Assembly: GCF_003073135.1 (NCBI RefSeq) | Contig: NZ_PGDQ01000014.1 | Span: 62,001 to 126,000 of the forward strand | DNA: 64,000 nucleotides | Reading direction: 5' to 3' | From: Euzebya rosea | GTDB taxonomy: Bacteria; Actinomycetota; Nitriliruptoria; Euzebyales; Euzebyaceae | Shown here: piece after piece, positions 28,073 to 35,945 of the stretch | Layout of the letters: every line of letters begins with the position of its first letter | How positions within the stretch are numbered: the first letter of the stretch is position 1 | Notes under the pieces: generated by a model | Databases searched by the model: none | Told to the model about the DNA's origin: nothing | What the model saw: only the letters and a program-made list of their open reading frames with translations | Position numbers and translations under genes: made by a program

Positions 28073-28672
28073 CTACACCCTGACCGGCAACCCACTCAGG
28101 AAGTTGCCGAGGAGCTTCATGCCGCTGCGGGTGAGGATCGACTCGGGGTGGAACTGGACGCCCTCGACGGCGAGCTCGCGGTGGCGGAGGCCCATGATGA
28201 TGTCGGGGTGGGTCGACTCGGGCCCGGTGCGGGCGGTGACCTCCAGCACGTCCGGCACGGTCGCGGGGTCGGCCACGAGGGAGTGGTAGCGGGTGGCGTC
28301 GAACGGCTGGGGGAGGCCGGCGAACACGCCCCGGCCGTCGTGGTGGATGGCCGACACCTTGCCGTGGACCAGCTCGGGGGCCTGCACGATCGTCGCCCCG
28401 TAGACCTGGGCGATGCACTGGTGGCCGAGGCACACCCCGAGGATCGGGATGTCGCCGGCGAAGCGGCGGATGACGTCCATCGACAGGCCCGCGTCGTCCG
28501 GTGTCCCCGGGCCCGGGGAGATGACGATCCCGTCGGGCCGGTCGGTCGCGACGTCCTCGAGGACGAAGGCGTCGTGGCGGGTCACCGTGACGTCCGCACC
28601 CAGCTCCCCCATCTCCTGGGCGATGTTGTAGGTGAAGCTGTCGTAGTTGTCGATCAGCAGGATCCGTGTCAC
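28073..28672 (-). CDS. pabA: glutamine amidotransferase of anthranilate/aminodeoxychorismate synthase
   Basis: A 199-residue class I glutamine amidotransferase that supplies ammonia to chorismate-using synthases (tryptophan or folate pathway). Catalytic triad: Cys in 'GVCLGHQ', His and Glu in 'VQFHPESIL'; the oxyanion motif 'SPGPGTPDDAG' is present. The gene next to pknB in mycobacteria is also a trpG/pabA, so this position is conserved. No partner synthase subunit is in the window. PabA versus TrpG cannot be settled from sequence. Confidence 0.92.
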   Translation of the reverse strand: MTRILLIDNYDSFTYNIAQEMGELGADVTVTRHDAFVLEDVATDRPDGIVISPGPGTPDDAGLSMDVIRRFAGDIPILGVCLGHQCIAQVYGATIVQAPELVHGKVSAIHHDGRGVFAGLPQPFDATRYHSLVADPATVPDVLEVTARTGPESTHPDIIMGLRHRELAVEGVQFHPESILTRSGMKLLGNFLSGLPVRV

Positions 28673-28680
28673 GGGATGAC

Positions 28681-29352
28681 CTATCGGGGTGGAGTGGCGG
28701 TGTCGCGGATCGCCGCTAGGTGGACGTCCATGACGTGGTCGACGAGGCGGTCCACGTCCGGCCAGGGGAAGTCGATGGGCTCGACGGCCTTGGCAACCAT
28801 CATGCTCGTCACGCCGTGGACCGCCACGAGCAGTCCCATCGCGTGCATCGACGCCGGCGAGGTGGGGTCGTCGGGATCACCGGCTCCCTCGCCCATCGCG
28901 TCGGCCACGAGGCCGCGCAGCGCGTTGAACGCGAGCAACCCCTCGTAGGCCTGCGGGTCGAACCCCGCCGGCAGGTCGTGGTGGGGCGACATGAGCATGA
29001 TGCGGTACGGCTCGGGGTTGTCCAGCCCGAAGCGCACGAAGGCGTGGGCGGCGACGCGCAACCGCTCCGCCGGGTCGTCCACCGCCGTCGCGGACTGCAG
29101 GATGTCGCGTCGCAGCCGCCCGAGCAGCGAGCTGCAGCACTCGAACAGCAGCTCGTTCTTGTCGGCGAAGTGCAGGTAGATGGAGGGAGGGGTGACGCCG
29201 ACGCGCGTGGCGACGGCCCGGACCGACACGGCCGCCTCGTCGCCGGTCTCCAGCAACAGCTCGGTGGCCGCCTCGAGGATCTCCTCGCGCAGCCGGGCCC
29301 CGTCGCCGCGACGTGCGCGGGAGCGGGTCCGGGATACGTCGCGGGTCGGCAT
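28681..29352 (-). CDS. TetR-family regulator
   Basis: A 223-residue regulator with a basic N-terminus, a helix-turn-helix ('VATRVGVTPPSIYLHF') and a WHG-type TetR C-terminal domain ('VRFGLDNPEPYRIMLMS'). It lies eight bases before pabA and 14 bases after the pseudo-AMP-ligase gene on the same strand, so the three are probably one transcript. Target and ligand are unknown; no clear palindrome was found in the immediate leader. Confidence 0.88.
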   Translation of the reverse strand: MPTRDVSRTRSRARRGDGARLREEILEAATELLLETGDEAAVSVRAVATRVGVTPPSIYLHFADKNELLFECCSSLLGRLRRDILQSATAVDDPAERLRVAAHAFVRFGLDNPEPYRIMLMSPHHDLPAGFDPQAYEGLLAFNALRGLVADAMGEGAGDPDDPTSPASMHAMGLLVAVHGVTSMMVAKAVEPIDFPWPDVDRLVDHVMDVHLAAIRDTATPPR

Positions 29353-29366
29353 CAGCGGCCCGCCCC

Positions 29367-32300
29367 TCAGCGTGGCGGCAGCGGCAGCGGGCCCACGACC
29401 CCGTCGTCGACAGCGGTGGCGGCGTCGGCACCGGTCGAGGAGTCGGCGGGATCGACGTCCCGGTCGGACTCGACGGCCTCGGCCGACTCGGTGGTGGCGG
29501 ACTCCGCACCGGGGGTGGCGTCCGCACCCTCGACGGCCTCCTCGGGCGGGGTGACCACGGTGATGGTCCAGCGGCCCGGCGGCGCCTGGTTGGGAACCAC
29601 CTCGCTGAGGCGTGCCGTCAGCCGCCCTTCGTCCAGCGTGTCGTCTGACACCATGACCGACGCGGTCATGATCAGGTCGCCGTCCTCGACCTCGGTGCGC
29701 ACCATCGCGTCGAGCACGCCGTCGGTGCGGCGCAGGGCGGTGGCCAGCACCGTGGGGTCCGACGTGCCACCGCTGTGGGTGACGACCCGGTCGGCCGGTC
29801 CCACGACCTTGACCTGACCACGCTCGTCGATGTGCCCGAGGTAGCCGGTGGACACCCAGGTGTCGTCGTCGCCGGGAACCTGGGGACCACGTGCCACGAG
29901 CGTGCCGACGCCGTCGGGACCGGCACCGGCGACGGCGACCTCGGTGTCGGTGATCGGCAGGCCCTGGATGCCGGTGCGCGACTCGCCGTAGACCGGCTGG
30001 GCGGCGACCATGCCGCCGACCGACTGGCCGGACACCGACGTCCGGAAGCGGCCGCCGGTGCGGTTGCGCATCGCGGCGCCCATGGCTGGTTCGCTCGGGG
30101 GGGCCGCGGACAGGGTCACACGGATGGAGGTCAGGTCACGCCGCTTGGAGTCGGGTGCCAGCAGGTCGGTCAGGCCGGCGTCGGTGCCCACGAGCAGGCT
30201 CGGGCGCATGTCGTCGACGACGCGGGCGGCGGCACCCGGACGGGGCTCGGGGAGCACCAGGGTGGCGGCCGACAGCATGGCCTGTCCGAGTCCGGCGGTC
30301 AGCACGAACGCCGACGCCGGGCTGCCGGCGAGGACGACGGACTCCTTGCCGGCCTGGACGTCGGGGATCCACAGGCGGGCCTGGAAGCTGGCCGCGATCA
30401 TGTTGAGGTGGCTGAGCGCCACGGGGTTGTCCCCGTCGAAGACGACGACGGCGGTGGTCTCGTCGACGGCCAGCTCGACCTGCGGGGTGGCCGCCGGGGC
30501 CTGGGCCAGGATGTCGTTGAGCGACAGGACGCCGTCCTCCGCCGGGATGGTGATGGCCGGCAGGCGGAGCTTGACGGCCTGGACCTTCGCGCGGATGGCC
30601 GGCAGGACGTCGAGCAGTCCGGTCGTGACGACGTGCTGGACGCTGGCCAGCTGGTCCCTGGACGCCGCGAGCGCCGGGTAGGTGGTGTCGATGACCACCA
30701 GCGCGGTCGGTGCGGCCGTTTCGATCTGCCGGAGCACGACCTCGGGGCCGTCGTCGGGGTCGCACACGACGGCGACGAGGCCGGCGCGCCAGCAGGCGTG
30801 GAGCACCAGGACGAGCTGGGGTGACCAGGGCAGGACGACGCCCACGCGATCGCCGCGGCCGAGGCCGAGCTGCAGCAGCGCGGTCGCCAGGCGGTCGACC
30901 TGCTCGCCCAGGGCGCGGTAGGAGGTCTCGGTGCCGAGGAACTGCACCGCGGTGGCGTCGGGGAAGTCCTGCGCGGCGTCGTCGAGCAGCCGCGTCATCG
31001 GGACCAGGGGATAGCGGTAGGTGTCGGGCACGCCCGGCGGGTACAGCCGGATCCAGGGCCGCTCGGGCATGGCCTGCGGCGCGTCCGCGGCGGACGGAAG
31101 CTGGTCGACGACCGTCGACAGGTCCACGGTGCGGTCGGCCCCGTCGATCGACAGACCGTCCTCCACCTCGTGGTCGTCAGCGGACTCGTCGTCAGCGGTG
31201 TCGGCGGCCGTGGAGTCCTCGGCCGCGGGATCGTCGTCACCGGTCTCGGCGTCCGCCCGCGCGTCGTCCCCCCCTTCGGACTCCCCTTCCGGCCCGGCCC
31301 CGTCGTCGTCTCCGACGGCAGCGTCGTCGTCCTCTGACGGTTCCACGTGTGACGCCTCGGCCACGAGCGTGGGGTCCTCGTCGCTGGTCGGCAGCGACAC
31401 GTCGATCGACATGGTCGACAACGACACCGGGGCGGGAGCCCCTCCCTCGACGGGTTCAGGGGTGTCGGGTGCCGCGGACCGATCCGGAGGGAGGGGAAGG
31501 ACGAGGGCGGGTTCGTCCTCGCCCGCGCCGTCGCCGGCGTCCTCCGTGTCGGCGTCGTCCTCCACAGGTGCGTCCTGGGTGACCACGAGGGTGGGGGCCT
31601 CGTCGTCGACGACCGACGCCTCGGGGCCCGAGTCCTCGTCTGCACCGGTCACCGAACCGGCGTCGTCCTCGTCGATGTCGACGGGCTGGTCGTCCGCCGT
31701 CGGCTCCGCCACCTCGACCTCGTCGTCCGGGGCCTCGCTGGCGCCAGCGGCCTCGAGGTCGCGTGCCGTGACCATCCTGATCGGCGGGGTCGGCAGCGGG
31801 GGAATGTCCTCGGTCCCGGCGACGGCCTCGACCCCGTCCTCGGCAGCGGCAGGCCCGTGCGCCGGTTCCTCGTCAATCGAGGCGGGCTCGTCGACGGACA
31901 CATCCGCCACGGACACGTCCGCAGCAGGGACTCCCTCGGCATTCCCTGTCTCGGACGGTGCGTCCTGGGAGGGCGGGTCCGGCAGCGCCGGGATGTCGGT
32001 GGGCAGACCGGTCAGGGCGCCGAGGCGCTCGACGGCGTCGGGCTCCTGCGCCGTCGGCGCGGCTGCCTCGGGCTCGGTCGGCCGGGGTGGCTGCTCGGTC
32101 GGCTCGTCGAGGTCGGGTTCGGGGGCCGCCTCGACGCGGGCGGGCGCCGACGTGGTGACGTTGGTGTCGGGCGGGGTGGCCGCAGGAGGACGGGGGCGCG
32201 CCACGGGCGGCAGGGTGCGCAGCGTAGCCGGCGGCTGGGGCCGGTCCTGCGCGCGGCGGGCCGGGGTCGTCGGGCGGGTCCGGGCGGTGCTGCCGTTGTC

Positions 32301-32636
32301 GGTCGACGGGGTCGCTGGCGTCGGGGGGGTTTCCTGACGGGCGGACGTGGGCGCGACCTCGGGGTCCGGCGGGGTCGGGCGGGTCCGGGTGAGGGTCGGG
32401 TCGACGGTGATGCCGCCGCCGCGGAACTCCAGGCCGGGTTTCCGGCTCAGCGCCGGCGGTCGACGGTCGGGAACACGGCGGCGGGCGGAGTCCTGCACGG
32501 CCCGACGAGCGGCGGCATGACGCGCGGCGCTGCGGCGGGCCTCCTCGGCCTGCTGCCGAGCCTGCTCGGCCCGCTCCTTCGCGCTCGATTCGTCTCTGGA
32601 CACCGCTGCCGCCTTCGTTGTTCGTGGACGCCGCAT
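29367..32636 (-). CDS. degenerate AMP-dependent ligase-like protein with long acidic N-terminus
   Basis: A 1089-residue protein. Residues ~1-70 are Lys/Arg/Ala-rich and helical; ~70-520 are Pro- then Asp/Glu-rich and look disordered; ~525-1030 align with acyl-CoA synthetase/AMP ligases ('TSYRALGEQVDRLATALLQLGLGRGDRVGVVLPWSPQ' region, quoted only in part). The ATP-binding loop (normally SGTTGxPKG) reads 'VVFDGDNPVALSH', YxTGD reads 'VSTGYLG', and the C-terminal catalytic Lys motif is not found. It is therefore probably not an active ligase. Start ATG 32636 has a weak GGA site. Confidence 0.75.
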   Translation of the reverse strand: MRRPRTTKAAAVSRDESSAKERAEQARQQAEEARRSAARHAAARRAVQDSARRRVPDRRPPALSRKPGLEFRGGGITVDPTLTRTRPTPPDPEVAPTSARQETPPTPATPSTDNGSTARTRPTTPARRAQDRPQPPATLRTLPPVARPRPPAATPPDTNVTTSAPARVEAAPEPDLDEPTEQPPRPTEPEAAAPTAQEPDAVERLGALTGLPTDIPALPDPPSQDAPSETGNAEGVPAADVSVADVSVDEPASIDEEPAHGPAAAEDGVEAVAGTEDIPPLPTPPIRMVTARDLEAAGASEAPDDEVEVAEPTADDQPVDIDEDDAGSVTGADEDSGPEASVVDDEAPTLVVTQDAPVEDDADTEDAGDGAGEDEPALVLPLPPDRSAAPDTPEPVEGGAPAPVSLSTMSIDVSLPTSDEDPTLVAEASHVEPSEDDDAAVGDDDGAGPEGESEGGDDARADAETGDDDPAAEDSTAADTADDESADDHEVEDGLSIDGADRTVDLSTVVDQLPSAADAPQAMPERPWIRLYPPGVPDTYRYPLVPMTRLLDDAAQDFPDATAVQFLGTETSYRALGEQVDRLATALLQLGLGRGDRVGVVLPWSPQLVLVLHACWRAGLVAVVCDPDDGPEVVLRQIETAAPTALVVIDTTYPALAASRDQLASVQHVVTTGLLDVLPAIRAKVQAVKLRLPAITIPAEDGVLSLNDILAQAPAATPQVELAVDETTAVVVFDGDNPVALSHLNMIAASFQARLWIPDVQAGKESVVLAGSPASAFVLTAGLGQAMLSAATLVLPEPRPGAAARVVDDMRPSLLVGTDAGLTDLLAPDSKRRDLTSIRVTLSAAPPSEPAMGAAMRNRTGGRFRTSVSGQSVGGMVAAQPVYGESRTGIQGLPITDTEVAVAGAGPDGVGTLVARGPQVPGDDDTWVSTGYLGHIDERGQVKVVGPADRVVTHSGGTSDPTVLATALRRTDGVLDAMVRTEVEDGDLIMTASVMVSDDTLDEGRLTARLSEVVPNQAPPGRWTITVVTPPEEAVEGADATPGAESATTESAEAVESDRDVDPADSSTGADAATAVDDGVVGPLPLPPR

Positions 32637-32707
32637 TGTTCCATCATGTATCCACCCTTGCGAACCTCCATCGGCGGCGCCGTGGGCTCGCTGGTACGTT
32701 GACCCGG

Positions 32708-34135
32708 GTGGGCTCCGTACGCACCTTAGTCCCTCGGGCACGGGCCGTCGCCGCAGGGATCCTGCTGTCGGCCATGGTCTGCCTGCCCGCCCTCGCGGTG
32801 CCGGCCTCGACGATCGACCCGGCCAGCAACACGCCGCACCTCCGGGACGACGGCCACATCTCCCTCGCGTGGCTCTACGGGGGGTCGTCGGCGGACTACC
32901 GTGCGCAGATAGAGGCGATGCCCGGGCTGACGACGATCTCGCCGACGTGGTGGTACCTGGACGAGGACGATCCCGGCGGGCTGGAGATCGGCACCGACGA
33001 CGAGCTCGTCGCCTGGGCGCAGGCCCGTGGCCTGGCGGTGTGGCCGTTGTTCGGCAACCACATCGACCCCGACCTGACCGATCAGGTCCTCCGTGACCCG
33101 GTGCTGCGCCAACGAGTCGTCGACGGCATCGTCGCGGAGGTCCGGCGGTCGGGGGTGGACGGCGTCAACGTGGACTTCGAGAACCTCCACGACGACACCC
33201 GCTTCCTCCTCACCGACCTGGTGCGCGAGCTCGAGGTGGCCCTGCCCGAGGTCGTCGTCTCCGTCGACGTGACCGCCATGACCGACACGTGGGTGCTGGG
33301 CAACTGGTCGACGGCCTTCGACCGAGAGGGACTCGGCCGGGTCGCCGACTACGTGATGCTGATGAGCTACGACCAGCACAACTCGCTGCGGCGAGACGGA
33401 CCGGTGGCCGGGCTGCAGTGGGTCAGCGAGTCCACGGAGTTCCTGCTCCGCACGGTTCCCGCGGAGAAGCTGGTGCTGGGCCTGCCGCTGTACTCGCGGC
33501 ACTGGGCGACCGACGCCTCGGCCCGCGACGGCATCTCCCTGGAGGCCACGCTCGGCATGGCCGCGATGGCCAACCGTGTGGCCGAACGGTCTCAGGCGGT
33601 CACCTACGACCCGGTCGCCGGGCAGGACCTGCACACGTGGACCGACGAGCAGGGCCGACCCAACCGGGTGTGGCTGGAGGACGTCGCCAGCCTGCAGCGC
33701 AAGACCGAGCTGGTGGACCTCCACGGACTGGCCGGCATCGCCGCGTGGCGCGCAGGGTTCGAGCAACCCGAGGTGTGGACCGCGCTCGACGCCCAGCTGG
33801 CCGCCATGGCCCCACCCGGATCGACCGCCCCAGCTGCCCCCACCGAGACGCCCACCGCCGTTCCCGACCCCAGCACCGCCGACATGCCTGCCGAGGACGG
33901 CCCGGTCGCGGACGGCCCTGCGGTGGAGGAGGGGGCGGTGCCTGCCGGCAGCACACCCTCGACCGGGGCTCCCACCGCTGCAGCGACCGAGGGGTCCGAA
34001 CCGATGGACGCCACGGCGACCTCGGCAACCGCCGGTGGGGACATGGTGACGTTGGCCGCCGCCACGCTCCTGGGGGTGGTCGGCGTTGCCCACACGGTGC
34101 GCTGGCGGTTCAGCCGCCGAGCACGGGATCGGTGA
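32708..34135 (+). CDS. secreted GH18-family glycosidase-like protein
   Basis: A 475-residue exported protein. The signal peptide ends near 'CLPALAVPAS'; residues ~50-365 form a GH18 barrel of the spore-germination (YaaH/SleL) type with 'VDGVNVDFENLHDD', where Glu158 is the catalytic acid. A Pro/Thr/Ala linker and a C-terminal transmembrane helix ('MVTLAAATLLGVVGVAHTV') with a basic end anchor it to the membrane. It likely trims peptidoglycan or another glycan. Start GTG 32708 fits the signal peptide; divergent from the pseudo-AMP-ligase gene. Confidence 0.85.
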   Translation: MGSVRTLVPRARAVAAGILLSAMVCLPALAVPASTIDPASNTPHLRDDGHISLAWLYGGSSADYRAQIEAMPGLTTISPTWWYLDEDDPGGLEIGTDDELVAWAQARGLAVWPLFGNHIDPDLTDQVLRDPVLRQRVVDGIVAEVRRSGVDGVNVDFENLHDDTRFLLTDLVRELEVALPEVVVSVDVTAMTDTWVLGNWSTAFDREGLGRVADYVMLMSYDQHNSLRRDGPVAGLQWVSESTEFLLRTVPAEKLVLGLPLYSRHWATDASARDGISLEATLGMAAMANRVAERSQAVTYDPVAGQDLHTWTDEQGRPNRVWLEDVASLQRKTELVDLHGLAGIAAWRAGFEQPEVWTALDAQLAAMAPPGSTAPAAPTETPTAVPDPSTADMPAEDGPVADGPAVEEGAVPAGSTPSTGAPTAAATEGSEPMDATATSATAGGDMVTLAAATLLGVVGVAHTVRWRFSRRARDR

Positions 34136-34235
34136 CGTACCGGATCTCCACCCAGGGGAAAACGACGGTGAAGAGCAGGTAGACGACCACCAGCACGGCC
34201 ACGGCGATCAACCCACCGCGGAGCCACGGGTTCAC
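34110..34235 (-). CDS. 41-residue single-pass membrane protein
   Basis: Short frame with translation starting VNPWLRGG, then a hydrophobic stretch LIAVAVLVVVYLLFTVVF, ending PVLGG. The GTG start overlaps the sortase stop (GTGA), so it is translationally coupled; its 3' end overlaps the end of the convergent GH18 gene by 26 bp. No family recognised. A sortase accessory or a small stabilising peptide is possible. The coupling and clean membrane helix support it being real. Confidence 0.6.
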   Translation of the reverse strand: MNPWLRGGLIAVAVLVVVYLLFTVVFPWVEIRYVTDPVLGG

Positions 34236-34966
34236 GAGGCAGTCGTCCCCGCCGCCGGCGCAGCGGCCGTCTGCTGGTCGGGGACGAGCTCGGCGAACAC
34301 GATCAGGCGCTCCCGGTTGGACCAGCGGGGGTGGCAGGTCGTGAGGGTGAGGATCGGCGCGCCGGTACCCAGCGGGTCCTGCCCGAGCACGTAGTTCTCC
34401 GACGGGTCGACGATCCGCTGCTCGACGACCCGGTAGACCCAGCGCACGCCGTTGCGGTCGGTCACGTGGATCTCGTCACCGGCCTCGAGCGTCTCGAGGT
34501 CGTAGAACGGCGCACCGGCGGTCGTGCGGTGCCCGGCAACGGCGAAGTTGCCCTGCTCGCCCGGGTAGGCCGTCCCCGGGTAGTGACCCGGGCCCTCGCT
34601 CAGCGACTCGGCGTTGACACCCTCGACGATGAACAGGGGGCCGTCGTACACCGGTTGTTCGGCGCTGCCGGGACGGTGGAACTGCAGGGCCGCCACGGCC
34701 TCACCGACCTCGACTGCCTCGAGTGGCTGCTCGGTCTCGACCGGCAGCAGGGGGTCGCCACGGTCGTCGATCTCGCCGACCTCCAGCACCCAGTCGTCCA
34801 GGAACTGCTCCTGGGCCCTGCTGGTGGCGATGCCCGTCCAGTACAGGGAGTAGACGAGGTACAGGGCCAGCACAGCGCCGCCGGCGATGAACAGCCAGCC
34901 GAGGGAACGCAGGGCCGTACGCATGGGAGTGGACATCCGGGTCGTCGGAGGGGCGGGAGAGGGCAC
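34232..34966 (-). CDS. class E sortase
   Basis: A 244-residue transpeptidase that would anchor surface proteins to the wall. N-terminal membrane helix ('GWLFIAGGAVLALYLVYSLY'), then the sortase barrel with catalytic His ('FAVAGHRTT'), Cys211 in 'LTLTTCHPRW' and Arg in 'NRERLIVF'. Class E enzymes usually recognise LAxTG; no such substrate is obvious in the window. The start is uncertain (GTG 34966, ATG 34936 or 34924). In Streptomyces class E sortase genes also lie near pknB. Confidence 0.9.
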   Translation of the reverse strand: MPSPAPPTTRMSTPMRTALRSLGWLFIAGGAVLALYLVYSLYWTGIATSRAQEQFLDDWVLEVGEIDDRGDPLLPVETEQPLEAVEVGEAVAALQFHRPGSAEQPVYDGPLFIVEGVNAESLSEGPGHYPGTAYPGEQGNFAVAGHRTTAGAPFYDLETLEAGDEIHVTDRNGVRWVYRVVEQRIVDPSENYVLGQDPLGTGAPILTLTTCHPRWSNRERLIVFAELVPDQQTAAAPAAGTTAS

Positions 34967-35193
34967 GCCGACGGCGACGAGGCGTCGTCACCAGCAGGCG
35001 GTCCACGCGCGAGGGTAGCCGCGTCGGGGGGGCGGGCCGATCGTCCGTCGGGGCGGGTCGACCGGCCGCACCCCCACGGGCGTACCTCGGTCCACGCACG
35101 GTGGCGGTACCATCACCCTTTACTGTCCCTGTGCTCCAGCCCTCGTCATGGGTGCGGAGCCAACCGCAACGCCAGCCGTTCAGAGGTGCCGAC

Positions 35194-35424
35194 GTGCCCA
35201 AGTCCAAGTCGAAGCGCGACAACTACACACCGCCGCCGAAGCCGAACCCGCCGCCCAGCCCGCAGTGGGTGCCGGTCGCGGGCACGGGGCTCATCGCCCT
35301 GGGCATCATCGTGATCCTGATCAACTACGTGTTCCCGGGCTTCCTGCCCGGTGGCAACTACGCGATCATCGTGGGCTTCGTCATGATGGCGGTCGGGCTG
35401 GGCATCCTCAGCCAGTGGCGCTGA
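35194..35424 (+). CDS. crgA: cell division protein CrgA
   Basis: A 76-residue protein with a basic start (VPKSKSKRDNYTPPPK) and two transmembrane helices ('GTGLIALGIIVILINYVF', 'YAIIVGFVMMAVGLGIL'), the CrgA layout. In actinobacteria it stabilises or restrains the division complex, interacting with FtsZ, FtsQ and PBPs. GTG 35194 is chosen because AGAGG lies seven bases upstream and the product matches CrgA length; upstream in-frame codons are not conserved. Confidence 0.92.
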   Translation: MPKSKSKRDNYTPPPKPNPPPSPQWVPVAGTGLIALGIIVILINYVFPGFLPGGNYAIIVGFVMMAVGLGILSQWR

Positions 35425-35453
35425 CGGGCCGAACCGTTTCGGTCCCGCCCGTC

Positions 35454-35548
35454 CACAGGGTTGTCCACGTCTGTGGATGAACCCCGGGAGGGGAACTACA
35501 TGGCGGAGGTTTCCTCCACAGGGTTCTCCACAGCTGTGGACGAACCGG
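35454..35548. repeat. two ~32-bp palindromic repeats with DnaA-box-like sites
   Basis: Copies at 35454-35485 and 35517-35548 share about 26 of 32 bases, 63 bp apart. Each is an imperfect inverted repeat: the first has GGGTT-TCCAC against GTGGA-AACCC; the second contains the perfect palindrome CCACAGCTGTGG (35528-35539). They contain four DnaA-box-like nonamers: TTGTCCACG (35461), TGTGGATGA (35472), TTCTCCACA (35524) and TGTGGACGA (35535). They lie tail-to-tail between crgA and the zinc-ribbon gene, so paired terminators are the alternative reading. Confidence 0.65.
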
Positions 35549-35606
35549 GGGACACCTCGGCACGCCGATGGGTGCGCCGACGGCGGTGCCGATCGTCGTT
35601 CGCGGG

Positions 35607-35930
35607 TCAGCCGCGGCCGCTGCGGACCTCTCGACGTTCGTGCATCTTCTCACCGCAGTGGCGGGGCGGCATGGCCGATCCCCGGACCAGCAGCATGACC
35701 TCGGCCCCGCAGCCGGTGCAGGTGTACGTGACCCGTTCGTCGGGGTCGACGGCGACCGGCGGGCCGTCGGGGATGTGGGCGGCGCCGCGGTTGAGCGACC
35801 CGAACGAGGCGATGCCGATCGACCAGATCAGCATGCCGAGCAGCGGGGCGAAGACCAGCTGCCACGCGATCAGCCCCCTGGATGCGGCGATCACGCCGAC
35901 CAGGAACAGGACCATCACCAACCGCTTCAT
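35607..35930 (-). CDS. small membrane protein with zinc-ribbon tail
   Basis: A 107-residue protein: two N-terminal transmembrane helices ('MKRLVMVLFLVGVIAAS', 'LVFAPLLGMLIWSIGIASF') and a C-terminal zinc-ribbon-like part with CTGC and HCG ('TYTCTGCGAEVML', 'PPRHCGEKMHE'). Only three Cys are visible, with His as possible fourth ligand. Function unknown. ATG 35930 is 15 bp from the divergent methyltransferase start; a longer upstream frame reads through that gene and is rejected. Confidence 0.75.
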   Translation of the reverse strand: MKRLVMVLFLVGVIAASRGLIAWQLVFAPLLGMLIWSIGIASFGSLNRGAAHIPDGPPVAVDPDERVTYTCTGCGAEVMLLVRGSAMPPRHCGEKMHERREVRSGRG

Positions 35931-35945
35931 CGTCCCCAGCCTGCC

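Noticed and set aside
27528-28289. Protein gene in the pknB-pabA gap (253 codons, plus strand)
   Set aside because: Product is Arg/His/Thr-rich, spans the diverged repeats and runs into the antisense of pabA; repeats explain the open frame.
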